Assembly (NCBI GenBank): GCA_963556195.1
Contig: OY744528.1
Location: 53,366,060-53,430,059 of the forward strand
Reading direction: 5' to 3'
DNA length: 64,000 nucleotides
Source of the DNA: Sepiola atlantica
Taxonomy: Eukaryota; Mollusca; Cephalopoda; Sepiida; Sepiolidae
Shown here: piece by piece, positions 38,838 through 49,170 of the stretch
Numbering within the stretch: position 1 is the stretch's first letter
How the letters are laid out: every line of letters begins with the position of its first letter
Translations under genes and position numbers: made by a program
Notes under the pieces: generated by a model
What the model was told of the DNA's origin: nothing
What the model saw: the letters and a program-made list of their open reading frames with translations, nothing else
Databases searched by the model: none

Positions 38838-41800
38838 ATGGCACTCAGATTAGCAAGCCTAAATGGCCGAGGGTTGAGGGACACCGCTCGTAAACTTCGA
38901 GTAGTACGTGACCTTCAGCGACTCGGCGTGGATGTATGTTGTTTGCAGGAGACCCACTTTATTCCCAGTGATTATCAGGGTGCGCTGACTAGAGACTTTC
39001 AGCTCTATTCAGCGTACTTTGATACTCACTCAAGAGGGGTTTCCTGGCTAGTTAAGCGCACACTGAATGCGACGTGTGACCCAATCTATGCAGATCCTGA
39101 GGGAAGGCTGTGCGTTCTTGATGTTACCGTAAAGGATGTGGCTTTTCGGCTTATTGGGGTTTATGCGCCCAACGCCAGTTCTGAGCGGGTTCCTTTTTTT
39201 CGGCGGATCGAGCCCTTTATGGATACGTCGCGTCGGATAATTCTAGCGGGAGACTGGAACGCGGTCTTGGATCCCGATTTAGATCGCTTGGGAAAACGTA
39301 GGGGAACTAACAGCAACGGGGATGCTAAGGCATTTCGGGACTTTATCGATAAGTTCGATCTTGTCGATAAATTCCGAAATGAGAAACCCCGTGAAGTAGT
39401 ATGGACTTGGACTGCTAGTCGCGGCTCTGATTTAGGGCAACTTTCGAGTTACCTTGATCGGTTCTTAATTAGGAGAGTCGATTTAGGGCTTTTAGATTGT
39501 CCAAGTTTTCATAATATAGTTTACTCGGATCATAGGCTTGTCCGGGTGCGGGTAAACTTAGATAGTCCTAAGCCTAGATTGGCTGGTTACTGGAAGTTCA
39601 ACACATCGTTGTTCGATTTGAAGGACTTCCGGGAACAGCTTTTACTAACATTACAGAGGGAATTGACGGGTGCTATCATTGGGAATAAGTGGTGGGGCCA
39701 CCTTAAGAACGTTATTAGGTCCTTCGTTGCCGATTATAGTCGTCGACTCAACCTTAGATCTAGGGCAACGAAAGTGGCACTAGAAACTAGTTTAAGTCGG
39801 GCGGCGGAGGCGGGGGATAGCGTTACCTTTACTGTAGCTAAAACGGAACTGAACTCCTTGGATAACAAGGCAGATCAGGGATTGATAGTTAGGTCTAGGT
39901 TAAAAAGAGTGCCGCACGAGGCGACAAACATGGCCGCGTCACTGCGTGCGGAGGAACGTCGACGGTCTACTGATCGACACATCGCCAGTGTCACATTATC
40001 GGATGGGCGTCTCGTGACTACAAACGACGGGATTTTGGAGGGTTTTCGCTCTTATTTTCAGGATCTTTTTACCAAGGAGCCCGGTCTGACAATGGCTCAG
40101 TTCGACGCCTATTTAGCTGACTTTTCTCGTCTCGAGGCGACCGAAGCAGCTAGGTGCGAAGGGTGTATAAATGAGGATGAAGTCCTGGAGGCCCTAAGGC
40201 AGGTTGGCCTTGATAAGTCTCCGGGTATCGATGGACTGCCTTACGAACTGTATTTGAGGTTGTCGCCCATTTTTGTCCCCCTGCTGGCTGTGTTGTTTAA
40301 CTCCTGGTTTAGGAACGGGTATATCCCCCAGTACTTTACCAGGGGTATCATCAAATTGCTCCGCAAGGACAAGAGTGGTGGGGATGGTATAGGTAATTTC
40401 CGGCCCTTAACAATGTTAAATACAGAGTTAAAGATTTTGGCCAAGATCTTGGCTAATCGTCTGCAGGTTGTCTTGTTTCGTCTAATAAGTCCCGAACAGA
40501 CTTGTTCTGTTAAGGGCCGGACTATTCAAGATAATTTGCACATGATACGCTTGATCATAGAGAAAGTCGACACTGAGGCCGCGCTGATCAATTTAGATCA
40601 GTCCAAAGCATTCGATAGGGTCGATCATCGTTACTTGGAGGCTGTCTTGTCTTCGGCTGGATTTGGTCCCCATTTCCGCTCCTGGATTCGCCTCTTTTAT
40701 GCTAACCCCGGTGCGTTGGTTGAAGTGAATGGAATAAGGTCAAAGCCTTTCGATTTGTCCAGATCTATTCGTCAGGGATGTCCGCTTTCACCGATGCTTT
40801 ATGTGCTTGCGTTGGAGCCTTTCCTTCGCAGGCTTAGGGTGAATCCGGTCCTTCGTGGGATTACTTTGTCTGGTGCTTGCCCCATGATTAAGTACTCCGC
40901 CTATGCCGACGACGTCACTGTGCTTGTAACGAGCAGTGCTGAGATTAGGGTCGTCGACATGGAAATAAGACGGTATGAACAAGTGACAGGGGCCAAAATC
41001 AACTGCGATAAGTCTGTTGGCTTACGCATTGGTGCCTGGAGGGGTGTTCCCCTTCAGGGGCCCTTTGGCTGGACGGATGGGCCTTGCAAGATACTCGGCG
41101 TCTGGTTTGGTCCTGATCTCCAGTTGGAGAAAAATTGGTCGGAAGTGTTGAAAGCGGTTAAGGCTGCAGCCCGTCTGTGGTCTTTGAGAAATCTTACTTT
41201 AAAAGGAAGAGCGGAGGTGTGTAATTCTCACATTTATCCTCTCATCCTCTACCGTCTTTCTGTGCTCCCTCTGCCGGCGATCACACTAGTTGAACTAGTG
41301 AAGGCTCTTTTCGCGTTTTTGTGGCGCGGAAAGCAGCCCATGGTTCGCCGGGAGATCTGCTACTTGCATCCGTCTGAAGGCGGTCTAGGTATGCCAAGCG
41401 TTGAGATTCGTCAATATACGCTTCGCTTACACTACCTAGACCGAATGTGTACACCTTGTGAGGGAAACGGTGAATTCTGGAAGGAAGACACCAAGAAAGC
41501 CTTTCCGGCTTTGAAAAGTGTGCACTTGCATGGGGGTGAGGCTTTTCGTTTACCTCGACGCGAGTGCTCCTTTTATCGCGAGTGTCGACAGTCCTTGAAG
41601 TACCTTCTAAGGGTGTCAGAAAGCCTCTCTGACACCCGAGTGTTGTCTCGTAAAGCACTATATCGGGTTATGGTGAGGGGATCTGTTCGTGACGATATTA
41701 CTGAGGAGCTCGGTCTTACGAAGGGAGAACTTCGCTTGATCTGGCCTTGGGCGCCTGGGTTGAAATGCTTCGATAATTACGAGGCATCACTCACCTGGCT

Positions 41801-42299
41801 GATAATACGAAATGCACTCTGGGTCGGCAAAAAGCTTTACGCAGCGGGATTAGTAGAGACACCAAGTTGTGTTCGATGCGGCGACTGGGAGGAAACGACC
41901 AGTCATGTTTTCTTTCATTGCCCCATCGTTCGCCCGCTGTGTGAGTTAGTTGAAGGCTACACGGTTCGCATGTTGAACGGACAGTTCTTCGTTTTGGAGT
42001 CTTTTTCGACATGCTGCAATTGGGCACCAATCATGAAGTGGGAGGAGCATTATGTGTTTCTTTGCTTACTAGCAGTCATGAGAGGAGTGATTTGGTCGAC
42101 ACGACAGAAGGAAGTCTACGGGGAAGAGACCTTCACTGCTCCCCAGCTTGTCCTCATTTTCCAGTCTCGCTTGAAAATGCGTGTCAGGCTGGAGAAGGTG
42201 AAACTCCCTTCGGCAGATTTCAACAAAAGGTGGGTGAAAGTTGCGCGTTTGTGTCGTTTGAATGGAGCTAATTTTGAGTGGTACTTGGACGTGCCTTAG
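38838..42299 (+). CDS. LINE copy B ORF2, endonuclease-reverse transcriptase
   Basis: Open throughout, with the endonuclease (LQETHF, AGDWNA, SDHRLV), reverse transcriptase (QSKAFDRVDH, YADDVTVLV) and C-terminal CCHC box all present. The only protein difference from copy A is Gln to Arg in DTSRR near residue 132, counted from the chosen start. Two further silent differences were seen. ATG at 38,838 chosen; the alternative at 38,793 overlaps ORF1. Confidence 0.9.
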   Translation: MALRLASLNGRGLRDTARKLRVVRDLQRLGVDVCCLQETHFIPSDYQGALTRDFQLYSAYFDTHSRGVSWLVKRTLNATCDPIYADPEGRLCVLDVTVKDVAFRLIGVYAPNASSERVPFFRRIEPFMDTSRRIILAGDWNAVLDPDLDRLGKRRGTNSNGDAKAFRDFIDKFDLVDKFRNEKPREVVWTWTASRGSDLGQLSSYLDRFLIRRVDLGLLDCPSFHNIVYSDHRLVRVRVNLDSPKPRLAGYWKFNTSLFDLKDFREQLLLTLQRELTGAIIGNKWWGHLKNVIRSFVADYSRRLNLRSRATKVALETSLSRAAEAGDSVTFTVAKTELNSLDNKADQGLIVRSRLKRVPHEATNMAASLRAEERRRSTDRHIASVTLSDGRLVTTNDGILEGFRSYFQDLFTKEPGLTMAQFDAYLADFSRLEATEAARCEGCINEDEVLEALRQVGLDKSPGIDGLPYELYLRLSPIFVPLLAVLFNSWFRNGYIPQYFTRGIIKLLRKDKSGGDGIGNFRPLTMLNTELKILAKILANRLQVVLFRLISPEQTCSVKGRTIQDNLHMIRLIIEKVDTEAALINLDQSKAFDRVDHRYLEAVLSSAGFGPHFRSWIRLFYANPGALVEVNGIRSKPFDLSRSIRQGCPLSPMLYVLALEPFLRRLRVNPVLRGITLSGACPMIKYSAYADDVTVLVTSSAEIRVVDMEIRRYEQVTGAKINCDKSVGLRIGAWRGVPLQGPFGWTDGPCKILGVWFGPDLQLEKNWSEVLKAVKAAARLWSLRNLTLKGRAEVCNSHIYPLILYRLSVLPLPAITLVELVKALFAFLWRGKQPMVRREICYLHPSEGGLGMPSVEIRQYTLRLHYLDRMCTPCEGNGEFWKEDTKKAFPALKSVHLHGGEAFRLPRRECSFYRECRQSLKYLLRVSESLSDTRVLSRKALYRVMVRGSVRDDITEELGLTKGELRLIWPWAPGLKCFDNYEASLTWLIIRNALWVGKKLYAAGLVETPSCVRCGDWEETTSHVFFHCPIVRPLCELVEGYTVRMLNGQFFVLESFSTCCNWAPIMKWEEHYVFLCLLAVMRGVIWSTRQKEVYGEETFTAPQLVLIFQSRLKMRVRLEKVKLPSADFNKRWVKVARLCRLNGANFEWYLDVP

Positions 42300-42447
42300 G
42301 CAGAATATTGGGTGGCCGAACCGAACACTGACCCTTTTATTTGACCCGGTTAGGCAAGATTAGGTTATGTTTTGTTTTTCTTCCCCTTTTTTAGCTTAGC
42401 TAGCGGTATGTAAGTTGTCATAGGCCCCCCTTTTTTTTTCGTCCTCT

Positions 42448-42491
<44 letters not shown>

Positions 42492-42556
42492 CGACTTTTA
42501 TTTTCTAATTCCCATTCCCGACCCCTATTAGGTGACTGATCTGTTGTTTTGTCAGA

Positions 42557-42620
42557 GATGCAGGTCTCCTTTCGTAATTTTCGAAGGAGGTGTGAGAATA
42601 AAACTTTCGTGACCTGCATC
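42557..42620 (+). other. Predicted stem-loop in LINE 3' UTR (copy B)
   Basis: Same 10-bp stem GATGCAGGTC/GACCTGCATC as in copy A; one C-to-T change in the interior does not touch the outer stem. Confidence 0.6.
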
Positions 42621-42984
42621 GCCTTTTTTCGACTGGCAAAACTACTTATCGGCCACATTTCTTTAGTGGGAGGTTCTTATACTAACACTTAATTTTATTT
42701 ATTTTTTCATTGTATATATATATATCATTCTTGTTCCCCCACTCCCAATTCCATGTATATATTGTCATTTTTGGGTTTTAAGTAGGTATATCATGGAGTA
42801 AATTTGTTTTGGTGATTGTGACTAGTTAAGTTAAGAATGTCAGTTAGGTCAACATTTTCCCCACCCCCTTGTAGGCCTTGTGCCAAATTTTGTATTCTTT
42901 ACAAATAAATATAGTCTAGCTAAGCAACAAATGGTTAAATAAAGCTTATCCTTAAGTTATATTCGGCGTCCAGTTTTTATTACA

Positions 42985-42989
42985 GTTTT
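42985..42989. repeat. Target-site duplication of the composite element, right
   Basis: GTTTT, matching 26,482-26,486. Confidence 0.8.
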
Positions 42990-43261
42990 CATTCATTGAT
43001 ATAAAAAATGATTTTTTTTTTCTTAAATAACTAAAACATTTTTTATCCGACGCAAATTACTTCTAAATCCGACTAAAGAATCTAATTGTCTGTAATATTT
43101 TCGTTCATTTAATTCATTTTTACTTTTAATGTTTTTTGTATTAAAAGCAGATATTTCTTTTATATTCAAAAGATTAAAATAACCGACAGAATAACAACTT
43201 GATAATGACGATGAAAATAAATTGTTATTAAATATTTGTCTTTATTTATTTCATTGCCCTT

Positions 43262-43347
43262 TCTTTCACATAACAGTTAGGTTAAAAAAAACATAAGCCG
43301 GCAGAATAACGAGCCCTCGTAATTCTGCCGGGACCGGCAAAATAGCC
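43262..43347. repeat. Right terminal inverted repeat (partner at 25,721-25,835)
   Basis: Read inverted it gives GGCTATTTTGCCGG, CCCGGCAGAATTACG, CTCGTTATTCTGCCGG and TTTAACCTAACTGTTA. It lacks the internal duplication of the left end. Confidence 0.7.
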
Positions 43348-43379
43348 TCTTCCAAAAAAAAATATCATAGCAATGAAAG

Positions 43380-44226
43380 GGCACTCCGGAAAAACATCCG
43401 ACTCTGAGTCAACGTGCCGCTATTTCGAATTGAAAGCTGCAAGCCGCAATCATAACTTTTAAAAGGTCAAAATCTTTTTTATTTAAAACTTTATAATAAA
43501 AAATTGCTGAAAGGAAAAGTTTTGTATTTTTATTTGGGAATCTTTTACAATGATTAGCAGAGTAAAAACGCTCAAAAAACAAATATTCAACAAATAAAAG
43601 TAACTGTAGGCGATAAAAGTTATTTTCAAACTCACCTGTGTCTTTTCCAACTATTAACCCGTTTCAATTGCTATTTATTAGAAATTTAAGTATTCGGCAC
43701 AAGAACATCGCACAAAACAAGATGGCCGATTTACGTAATAATATAGAGGCCGGGCGGCCATTTTCTTTATTGCCAAATTCGATGTTAAGAAAAACAAGAA
43801 TTTTTTTTTAACATCTAATAAAAGCCCATGTATACTACGTAAAAATACAAACAAATTACATAGGGAAGTAGAAAAATGTCTATTCTAGACATAAGTCAGC
43901 TTTACTTGTTGCAAATTTATGTTTTCAAACCCTTTCTCGTTCTTTTTTTGGACCCCGTTCGCGACTCTGCTGATCATTGTAAAAGATTCCCAATTTTTCT
44001 ACCAATCATATCAATATCAAACCGCAGATATTAAAAAAAACATCTATTTTTACTTTATATTTAATTTTTATTTTAAAGCAAGTTAAATTTTGATTATAAA
44101 GTTTTACATGAAAAAGATTTTGACTTTTTAGAGATTATGACCAGAGAGACAATCAATTAATTGCGGTTAGCTGTTGTTAATTCAGATGGCAAGCTGACTC
44201 CGAGTCCAATGGTTTTCTGAAGTGCC
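43380..44226. mobile_element. Foldback MITE, 847 bp, Merlin-like ends
   Basis: Left (GGCACTCCGGAAAAACATC, GACTCTGAGTCA) and inverted right (GGCACTTCAGAAAACCATTG, GACTCGGAGTCA) ends pair. Further inside, GTCAAAATCTTTTT with AAAACTTTATAAT and GGGAATCTTTTACAATGAT also recur inverted, so both arms are long. Flanking 8-mers are AATGAAAG and AATAAATG (6 of 8 match), near the 8-bp duplication expected of Merlin. No coding frame. Confidence 0.7.
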
Positions 44227-44462
44227 AATAAATGTTACTTTACGACCTACCTAGATCATTTTTTTGTCATTTTAATGTTTTTATTACATGTCAAAACAGC
44301 AAGATGGCCGACAACACACGTGACGTCGTCTTGATTTTTCAAATTGACTGTTTTTTAGTGCAATTTTTCGAAACTTTTGAATCTTTTTTTTTTAGGGGGG
44401 ATGTTTTGTTTTTTTTGCCACTTCCCCTTTTTAAAGGGAACATCTGGGTTAGATGGAGGGTT

Positions 44463-45082
44463 GACTCTCCAGAAGGGTTCGCGATCCCACTGACTTCCGG
44501 GTTATCTTGCAGTAAATTTCAAGTACGGATGATCATAAATGATAAAAGAAACTTTTTTTTAAACAGAAAATTTAGAATTGTATTTTTAGTATAATAAAAT
44601 AAGTTGTTTTTGTTTTATGAAAATATAACAAATCTTTAATAAAAATATTTTAATAGTAATTTGTAAAGCAAATGTCTTTTGTATTTTGTGAAACAGCAAC
44701 ATAATTTAAAGTATTTAAAAAGAATAATAAAAGCGTATACTATAAAGAATATTGCCGAAATAATTTTGTTTTATTCGGCGCCGCCAGAGAAATTCTTGAA
44801 GGTAGCTGTTGAAGTTGTCAGCGTTAGACATTTTAAAACTTTATTTACATCAATGAAAAAAAAACAGATTTTTTTTATTAAAGATTTGTTATATTTTCAT
44901 AAAAATATAAACAAACATATAGTTGATAATTTGTTTTGCTCACAACTTATTTTATTATACTAAATATACAATTCTAAATTTTCCGTTAAAAAAAGTTTAT
45001 TTTATCATTTATGATCATCCGTACTTGAAATTTACTGCAGGATAACCAGAAGTCAGCAGGATCGCGAACCTTTCTGGAAGCC
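44463..45082. mobile_element. Foldback MITE, 620 bp, same terminal family as 20,444-25,677
   Basis: Left GACTCTCCAGAAGGGTTCGC and right (inverted) GGCTTCCAGAAAGGTTCGC lead into TGACTTCYGG, GCAGTAAATTTCAAGTACGG and ATGATCATAAATGATAAAA. The arms stay paired for about 180 bp, through GTTTTATGAAAATATAACAA. The TGACTTCCGGT ... TTTCAAGTACGGATGATCA block also occurs at 20,470-20,520 in the Merlin-like element. Flanks GGAGGGTT and AGAGGGTT match at 7 of 8 bases. The short centre (GGCGCCGCCAGAG region) is not recognisable. Confidence 0.78.
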
Positions 45083-45324
45083 AGAGGGTTCTTCCTTATT
45101 CCAAGGCTACTCGTACACTTCGCCCTTTTTTAAGTGGGAGGGGGTTATAACAACAGCCGGTAGCACTTTTTATACTTGCCGGAGGCGCCAGAAACGCTGG
45201 AGCTGTCGGTAGCGTGCAAATGAATCAATCACAAACATTTTAAAATAGATATTTCACCTTCATTATAAAAATAAACACCGAATTGTCATTTTATGAGGGG
45301 GGGGGGGGGCATGAATACAATATT

Positions 45325-45372
45325 TGGTTAAATCCAAGATTCTTATGTCTTTGTGACTTCCTATTTAATCGT
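45325..45372 (+). repeat. One-ended copy of the 17,652 MITE terminus
   Basis: TTGGTTAAATCCAAGATTC, TTATGTCTTTGTGACTTCC and TATTTAATCGTG match the left arm of the 17,652-17,904 element. No inverted partner was seen nearby. Confidence 0.65.
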
Positions 45373-45533
45373 GAATCAGTATATTGTTTAAGTGAATTAA
45401 TTTGAAAGAATTGAATAAGTTTAGTCAGTTAGTTCAGACAGCAGATCTCAGATTCGCCATTTCGATTCCAAATGTCAGAGTTAAGTTTCTTTATTGTTTA
45501 TTTATTAATATAAAGTAAGTTTCTTACGTTTAG

Positions 45534-45613
45534 GGTGAATCCAGTCGAATAAATTATCCTTTTCTATCCACTTATAAATGGATAGAAAAGGTTAATTTAT
45601 TTGACTGGATCCA
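45534..45613. other. Perfectly spaced hairpin, ~36-bp stem
   Basis: AATCCAGTCGAATAAATTAT followed by CCTTTTCTATCCA is mirrored by TGGATAGAAAAGG and TTAATTTATTTGACTGGATC with an 8-bp loop and two or three mismatches. Too small for a normal element; could be two abutting TIRs of an extreme MITE. Confidence 0.75.
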
Positions 45614-45689
45614 CCATTTGCCAAAAAGCCATGAGAACATGACATGCTAACCTAAGAAGATTTTAAAATACCCCAACAAAGGAAAATTT

Positions 45690-47850
45690 TGACCTAAACG
45701 CAAACAGTTATGGAAAAGCACGAAAAATTATAAAAGAATCGAAACGAAACACATGGAAAAATTATGTATCAAAAATAAATGTGAACACCAAAATCAAATA
45801 AGTATGGGAGATGGTTAAGAAAATATCAAGGAAGAACAAAAAGGACTCGATCAAACATCTTATTTGAAATAACATAAAGATCACCACCAAGGAAAACATT
45901 GCAAACAAACTAGCCGAACAATTTTCAATAAATTTGTCATCAAAAAAACAAAACAAAAAATTTCAAATCATAAAACAGAATGAAAAAAAGAAAAAAATTA
46001 ACTTAAAGTCAAAAAATTAAGGAAAATACAACCAACCATTCAACAGAACAGAATTAAGAGAAGCAATACATAAATCTCATGATACAGCAGTTGGTCCTGA
46101 TAAAATCTATTACCAATTTCTTAAAAACCTACCAAAACCAACCCTAAACTACCTACTACAAATATATAATGAAATATGGATGAATAACAGCATTCCAAAA
46201 AACTGGAAGCAAGCTATAGTGATCCCAGTACTTAAACCCAAAAAAAAATCATACAGATCCAATAAATTAGACCCATTATCCTCACTAGTTGCCTGTGTAA
46301 GACCTTCGAAAGTATGGTTAATGAGAGACTAATGGTATTTGGAAACCAAAATACCTGATTACAGAATATCAGTCGGGCTTTAGGAAAAGAAGCCTGATTG
46401 ACCACGTAATTAGACTTGAAACACTCATAAGGGAATCATTTGCCAAGAAGGAGCACCTGATAGCAATCTTATTTGACATTGAAAAGGCTTATGACCCTAC
46501 CTGCAAATATGGCATTAAGAGACTTGCATGAACTTGGACTTAAAGGCAAAATGCCAAAGTTCATCTGCAACTTCTTAAATGATACTCTTTCAAGTGCGGA
46601 TGGGCAAAATACTTAAAAAAGAATAAGAAATGGGTGTACCCTAAGGAAGCATCCTGGCTGTCACCCTTTTCAATAGAAAGATAAATAATATCATTAAAAA
46701 CAGGAATACTGGGATCGACTGCGCTCCATACGTGGATGGTTTACATATATGCTATCAATCAAAATACATATTCACAGCCGAACGCAAACTTGAAGTCTGT
46801 TTTAAAAAAAAAATAAACAAATTGGCTATAGAAAACGGTTTTAAATTCTCAAAGGACAAAAAAATGTGAAAACATTTCTGCCAACTCTATAGGAGCCATC
46901 ATGACCCCATCTTTAAACCGGACCACAATAATATCACAGTTGTTAACCAACAAAAGTACTTGGGCATCATATATGATAGAAAATTGACCTTTATACCCCC
47001 ACATAAACTATCTAAACACAAAATGCCACAAGGCCATAGAAAGTTCTGGCACATACTGACTGGGGTGCTAACAAAACTATATTTCGCAAACCGATCTGTT
47101 AGATCCATGCTCGACTATGGATGCTCGACTATATGGAACAGGCAGAGAGTAATATAGAAAAGAACTAAATACAGCACACCACCAAGGATTAAGATTGGCT
47201 TTAGGAGACTTCAAAACCTCTCTGGTGGAAAGCCTGTATACAGAGGCTAACAGTAAATAAAGAAATAATCTTCTATTGGATACCAAGCCATATCGGTATC
47301 GACATGAATGAAAAAGCCGATAAAGCTGCAAAAAAGTCTTTACAACTAAACCCCACAACAGTAAAAATACCTTATACGGACTTAAAACCAAAAAATAAAT
47401 ACACATATCCTCAAAATGTGGCAGGAATCATGGAAATCCTGTATAGACAATAAATTACACCAAGTGACACCAACGATCGGAATAAGAGACATAATTAAAA
47501 GGATGTCAAGAAGAGAAGAAGTGGTAATGACTAGACAAACAGACACACCTATGCCACCAACTCCTACTTACGCAAAAGGGAAGAAGCACCAATCTGCATA
47601 TCATTCTGAAAACCCTACACGGTGCATAATATACTGATAAGATTTGAACAGATCCGACTACCAATAAAATAACCTAATGGAGATCTTCAACAAGGTTAAC
47701 AAAAATATTTTTTTAAATTTCCAAGAGCAACGAAGCTATATAACAAGATATAGTCGAAAAGTTCCTCTGCAATGTTAGAAACATTTAACTTCTATCCACC
47801 ATACTACAACTAATGTTTCGTCATAAGTGGTTGATATGCCATAAAACAAA
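45690..47850 (+). pseudogene. Jockey-like LINE ORF2 (RT, RNase H), heavily decayed
   Basis: Readable across all three frames: linker (RNTWKNYVSKINVNTKIK, NIANKLAEQFSINL), RT entry (HDTAVGPDKIYYQFLKNLP, NNSIPKNWKQAIVIPVLKP), decayed palm, PYVDGLHICY where Y-A-D-D should be, QQKYLGIIYDRKLTFIPP, and an RNase H piece WIPSHIGIDMNEKADKAAK near 47,278-47,340. Loss of the second catalytic Asp and many stops show it is dead. The endonuclease is absent (5' truncation near 45,690). The 3' end is marked by an AACCAAACCGAACC-type tail near 47,860. Confidence 0.8.
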
Positions 47851-47869
47851 CCAAACCGAACCAAACCAA

Positions 47870-48758
47870 TCTATAAACCAGACTACAAATGGACAAGGTC
47901 GTAATTTGGCCTTTGTTCAATGGTCAAACTCTCAATAAGCATTATTTCAAATAATGCATATTCACTTACTTGACTCAAGATAATTTGTGTGTGCGTGTGT
48001 CATATATAATATGTGTGTGTGTTCATATATAATAACATGAAAATCAACTTCTTACAATTGGGATCAAGCTGAATCAAGACAACAAACTTTGCACACAAAA
48101 AGAGCTCGATAATCTTTAGATTGAACTTTAAAACAATTATAATGAATAATAAATATTAAAATATTATGAAAATAATGAATAATAAATATTAAAATATTAT
48201 GAAAATAATGAATAATAAATATTAAAATATGTAATAATTAATAATAAATATTTAAATATTAAAAATGATAAATTCTAGTATCAGTTATATAATTTCCAGT
48301 ATAATTAAATTTATACATGCATTTTATATGTATTATTTTCGATTAATGATGGATACTTTGAAAGGAAAAAGTGAAAATATTTTTAATTGTCATGATGTAT
48401 CTGTTTTGAACTTTTACCTACCAATGAATCGAATTAAAGAAAAAATTCCCTTTAGTCTGACAAAAAGGATAACTACGTTAAATGAATAACTAAAATGTTG
48501 ATGGTTGTATTTTGGTTTTATTGTGGTGGATAAAAATGTACACTGATGAAGCCTTTTCGAAAATATGTTATTCATCAAGAAAATGTATCTTTTCGGAATG
48601 GGCAAAAACAATTGTTTGTATTGAATTGTTTTTTTAATCAAATCAGAAACATTTTTGGAATTATCATTATATTATATTTTGAGCTCTAGTCATATTGTAT
48701 GCTATTGAGCTACTACCGAAACTTTTATGTGAACTTAAAGAAATTTATATAAAAATAT

Positions 48759-48809
<51 letters not shown>

Positions 48810-49055
48810 CCCCCCCCCCCCCGATAACACGGCAATACCAGGGGTCCTATTATTAAACAAAAACAGGACTTATTTATCCACTAACTAAAAATAAATAACA
48901 TAGTTATCCATTTATTATATATTATCACATCATATATTATTGTCGGTATTATTATTACATTTAATTATTAAAATTATAATTACAATACGTTCTTAATACT
49001 ATCTATGTATTAATAAGCCAAGGTGTACCTACCTACCTGTGTCATGCTCCGAAAA
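47870..49055. other. Non-coding stretch with simple repeats
   Basis: Contains GT-rich microsatellite near 47,988-48,020, the 33-bp tandem repeat listed separately, a (TA)n tract at 48,768-48,807 and a 13-bp poly-C at 48,810-48,822. No coding signal. Confidence 0.5.
48138..48262. repeat. 33-bp tandem repeat, ~3.5 copies
   Basis: Unit AATAATGAATAATAAATATT then AAAATATTATGAA; the first two copies are almost identical, the third and fourth degrade. Confidence 0.85.
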
Positions 49056-49059
49056 AATT

Positions 49060-49170
49060 TCAATAAATAAACAACAAGTTGGACGTGGACACGCGGAATC
49101 GAAACCGCGACGTTGACATCTAAAGTTCGGGCACTTTAACATCGACCTAACTTAATGAAATCATTGAAAT
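49060..49170 (-). repeat. tRNA-like segment, possible SINE head
   Basis: On the minus strand: TAAAG-TGCCCGAA-CTTTA resembles an anticodon arm (8-base loop) and CGCGGTTTCGATTCCGCG resembles a T arm with a near B box, preceded by an A-box-like TTAGGTCGATGTT. Loop lengths are off by one, so it is more likely a tRNA-derived repeat or tRNA pseudogene than a working tRNA. Confidence 0.4.

Larger units (their letters stand above)
36791..42913 (+). mobile_element. Tx1-like LINE copy B, full length, 6.12 kb
   Basis: Flanked by GTCTAGCTAAGCAACAAA at 36,773-36,790 and 42,914-42,931, the same duplication as copy A. Both junctions (GCTCTGTGTG at the 5' end and AAATAAATATA at the 3' end) are identical to copy A. 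Outside the ORF1 5' patch I counted about five substitutions plus homopolymer changes over ~5.4 kb. Confidence 0.88.
26487..42984 (+). mobile_element. Composite Ty3/Gypsy retrotransposon with a Tx1-like LINE inside each LTR
   Basis: The order is LTR part a (26,487-26,602), LINE copy A, LTR part b (32,754-32,806), gag-pol (32,826-36,655), polypurine tract, LTR part a (36,675-36,790), LINE copy B, LTR part b (42,932-42,984). LTR parts a and b are identical at both ends and total 169 bp when the LINE and one target duplication are removed. Ends are TGTAG...TTACA. A single GTTTT duplication flanks the whole 16.5 kb. Both LINEs are at the same LTR position with the same 18-bp duplication. The unit therefore integrated as one piece, or was homogenised later. 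Confidence 0.9.
36675..42984 (+). repeat. 3' LTR, expanded to 6.3 kb by LINE copy B
   Basis: Same arrangement as the 5' LTR. LTR-derived bases are identical between the two. The length differs by about 10 bp because of homopolymers in the LINE leader and 3' UTR. Confidence 0.88.

Noticed and set aside
26487..42984. Simple 10-kb tandem duplication or assembly duplication
   Set aside because: The repeat is bounded exactly by TG...CA LTR ends, a polypurine tract and a shared GTTTT duplication, and the copies differ in a localised patch. An assembly error still needs long reads to exclude fully.
49060..49170. Functional tRNA gene
   Set aside because: Anticodon and T loops are 8 bases, the B box is imperfect and an acceptor stem could not be paired.
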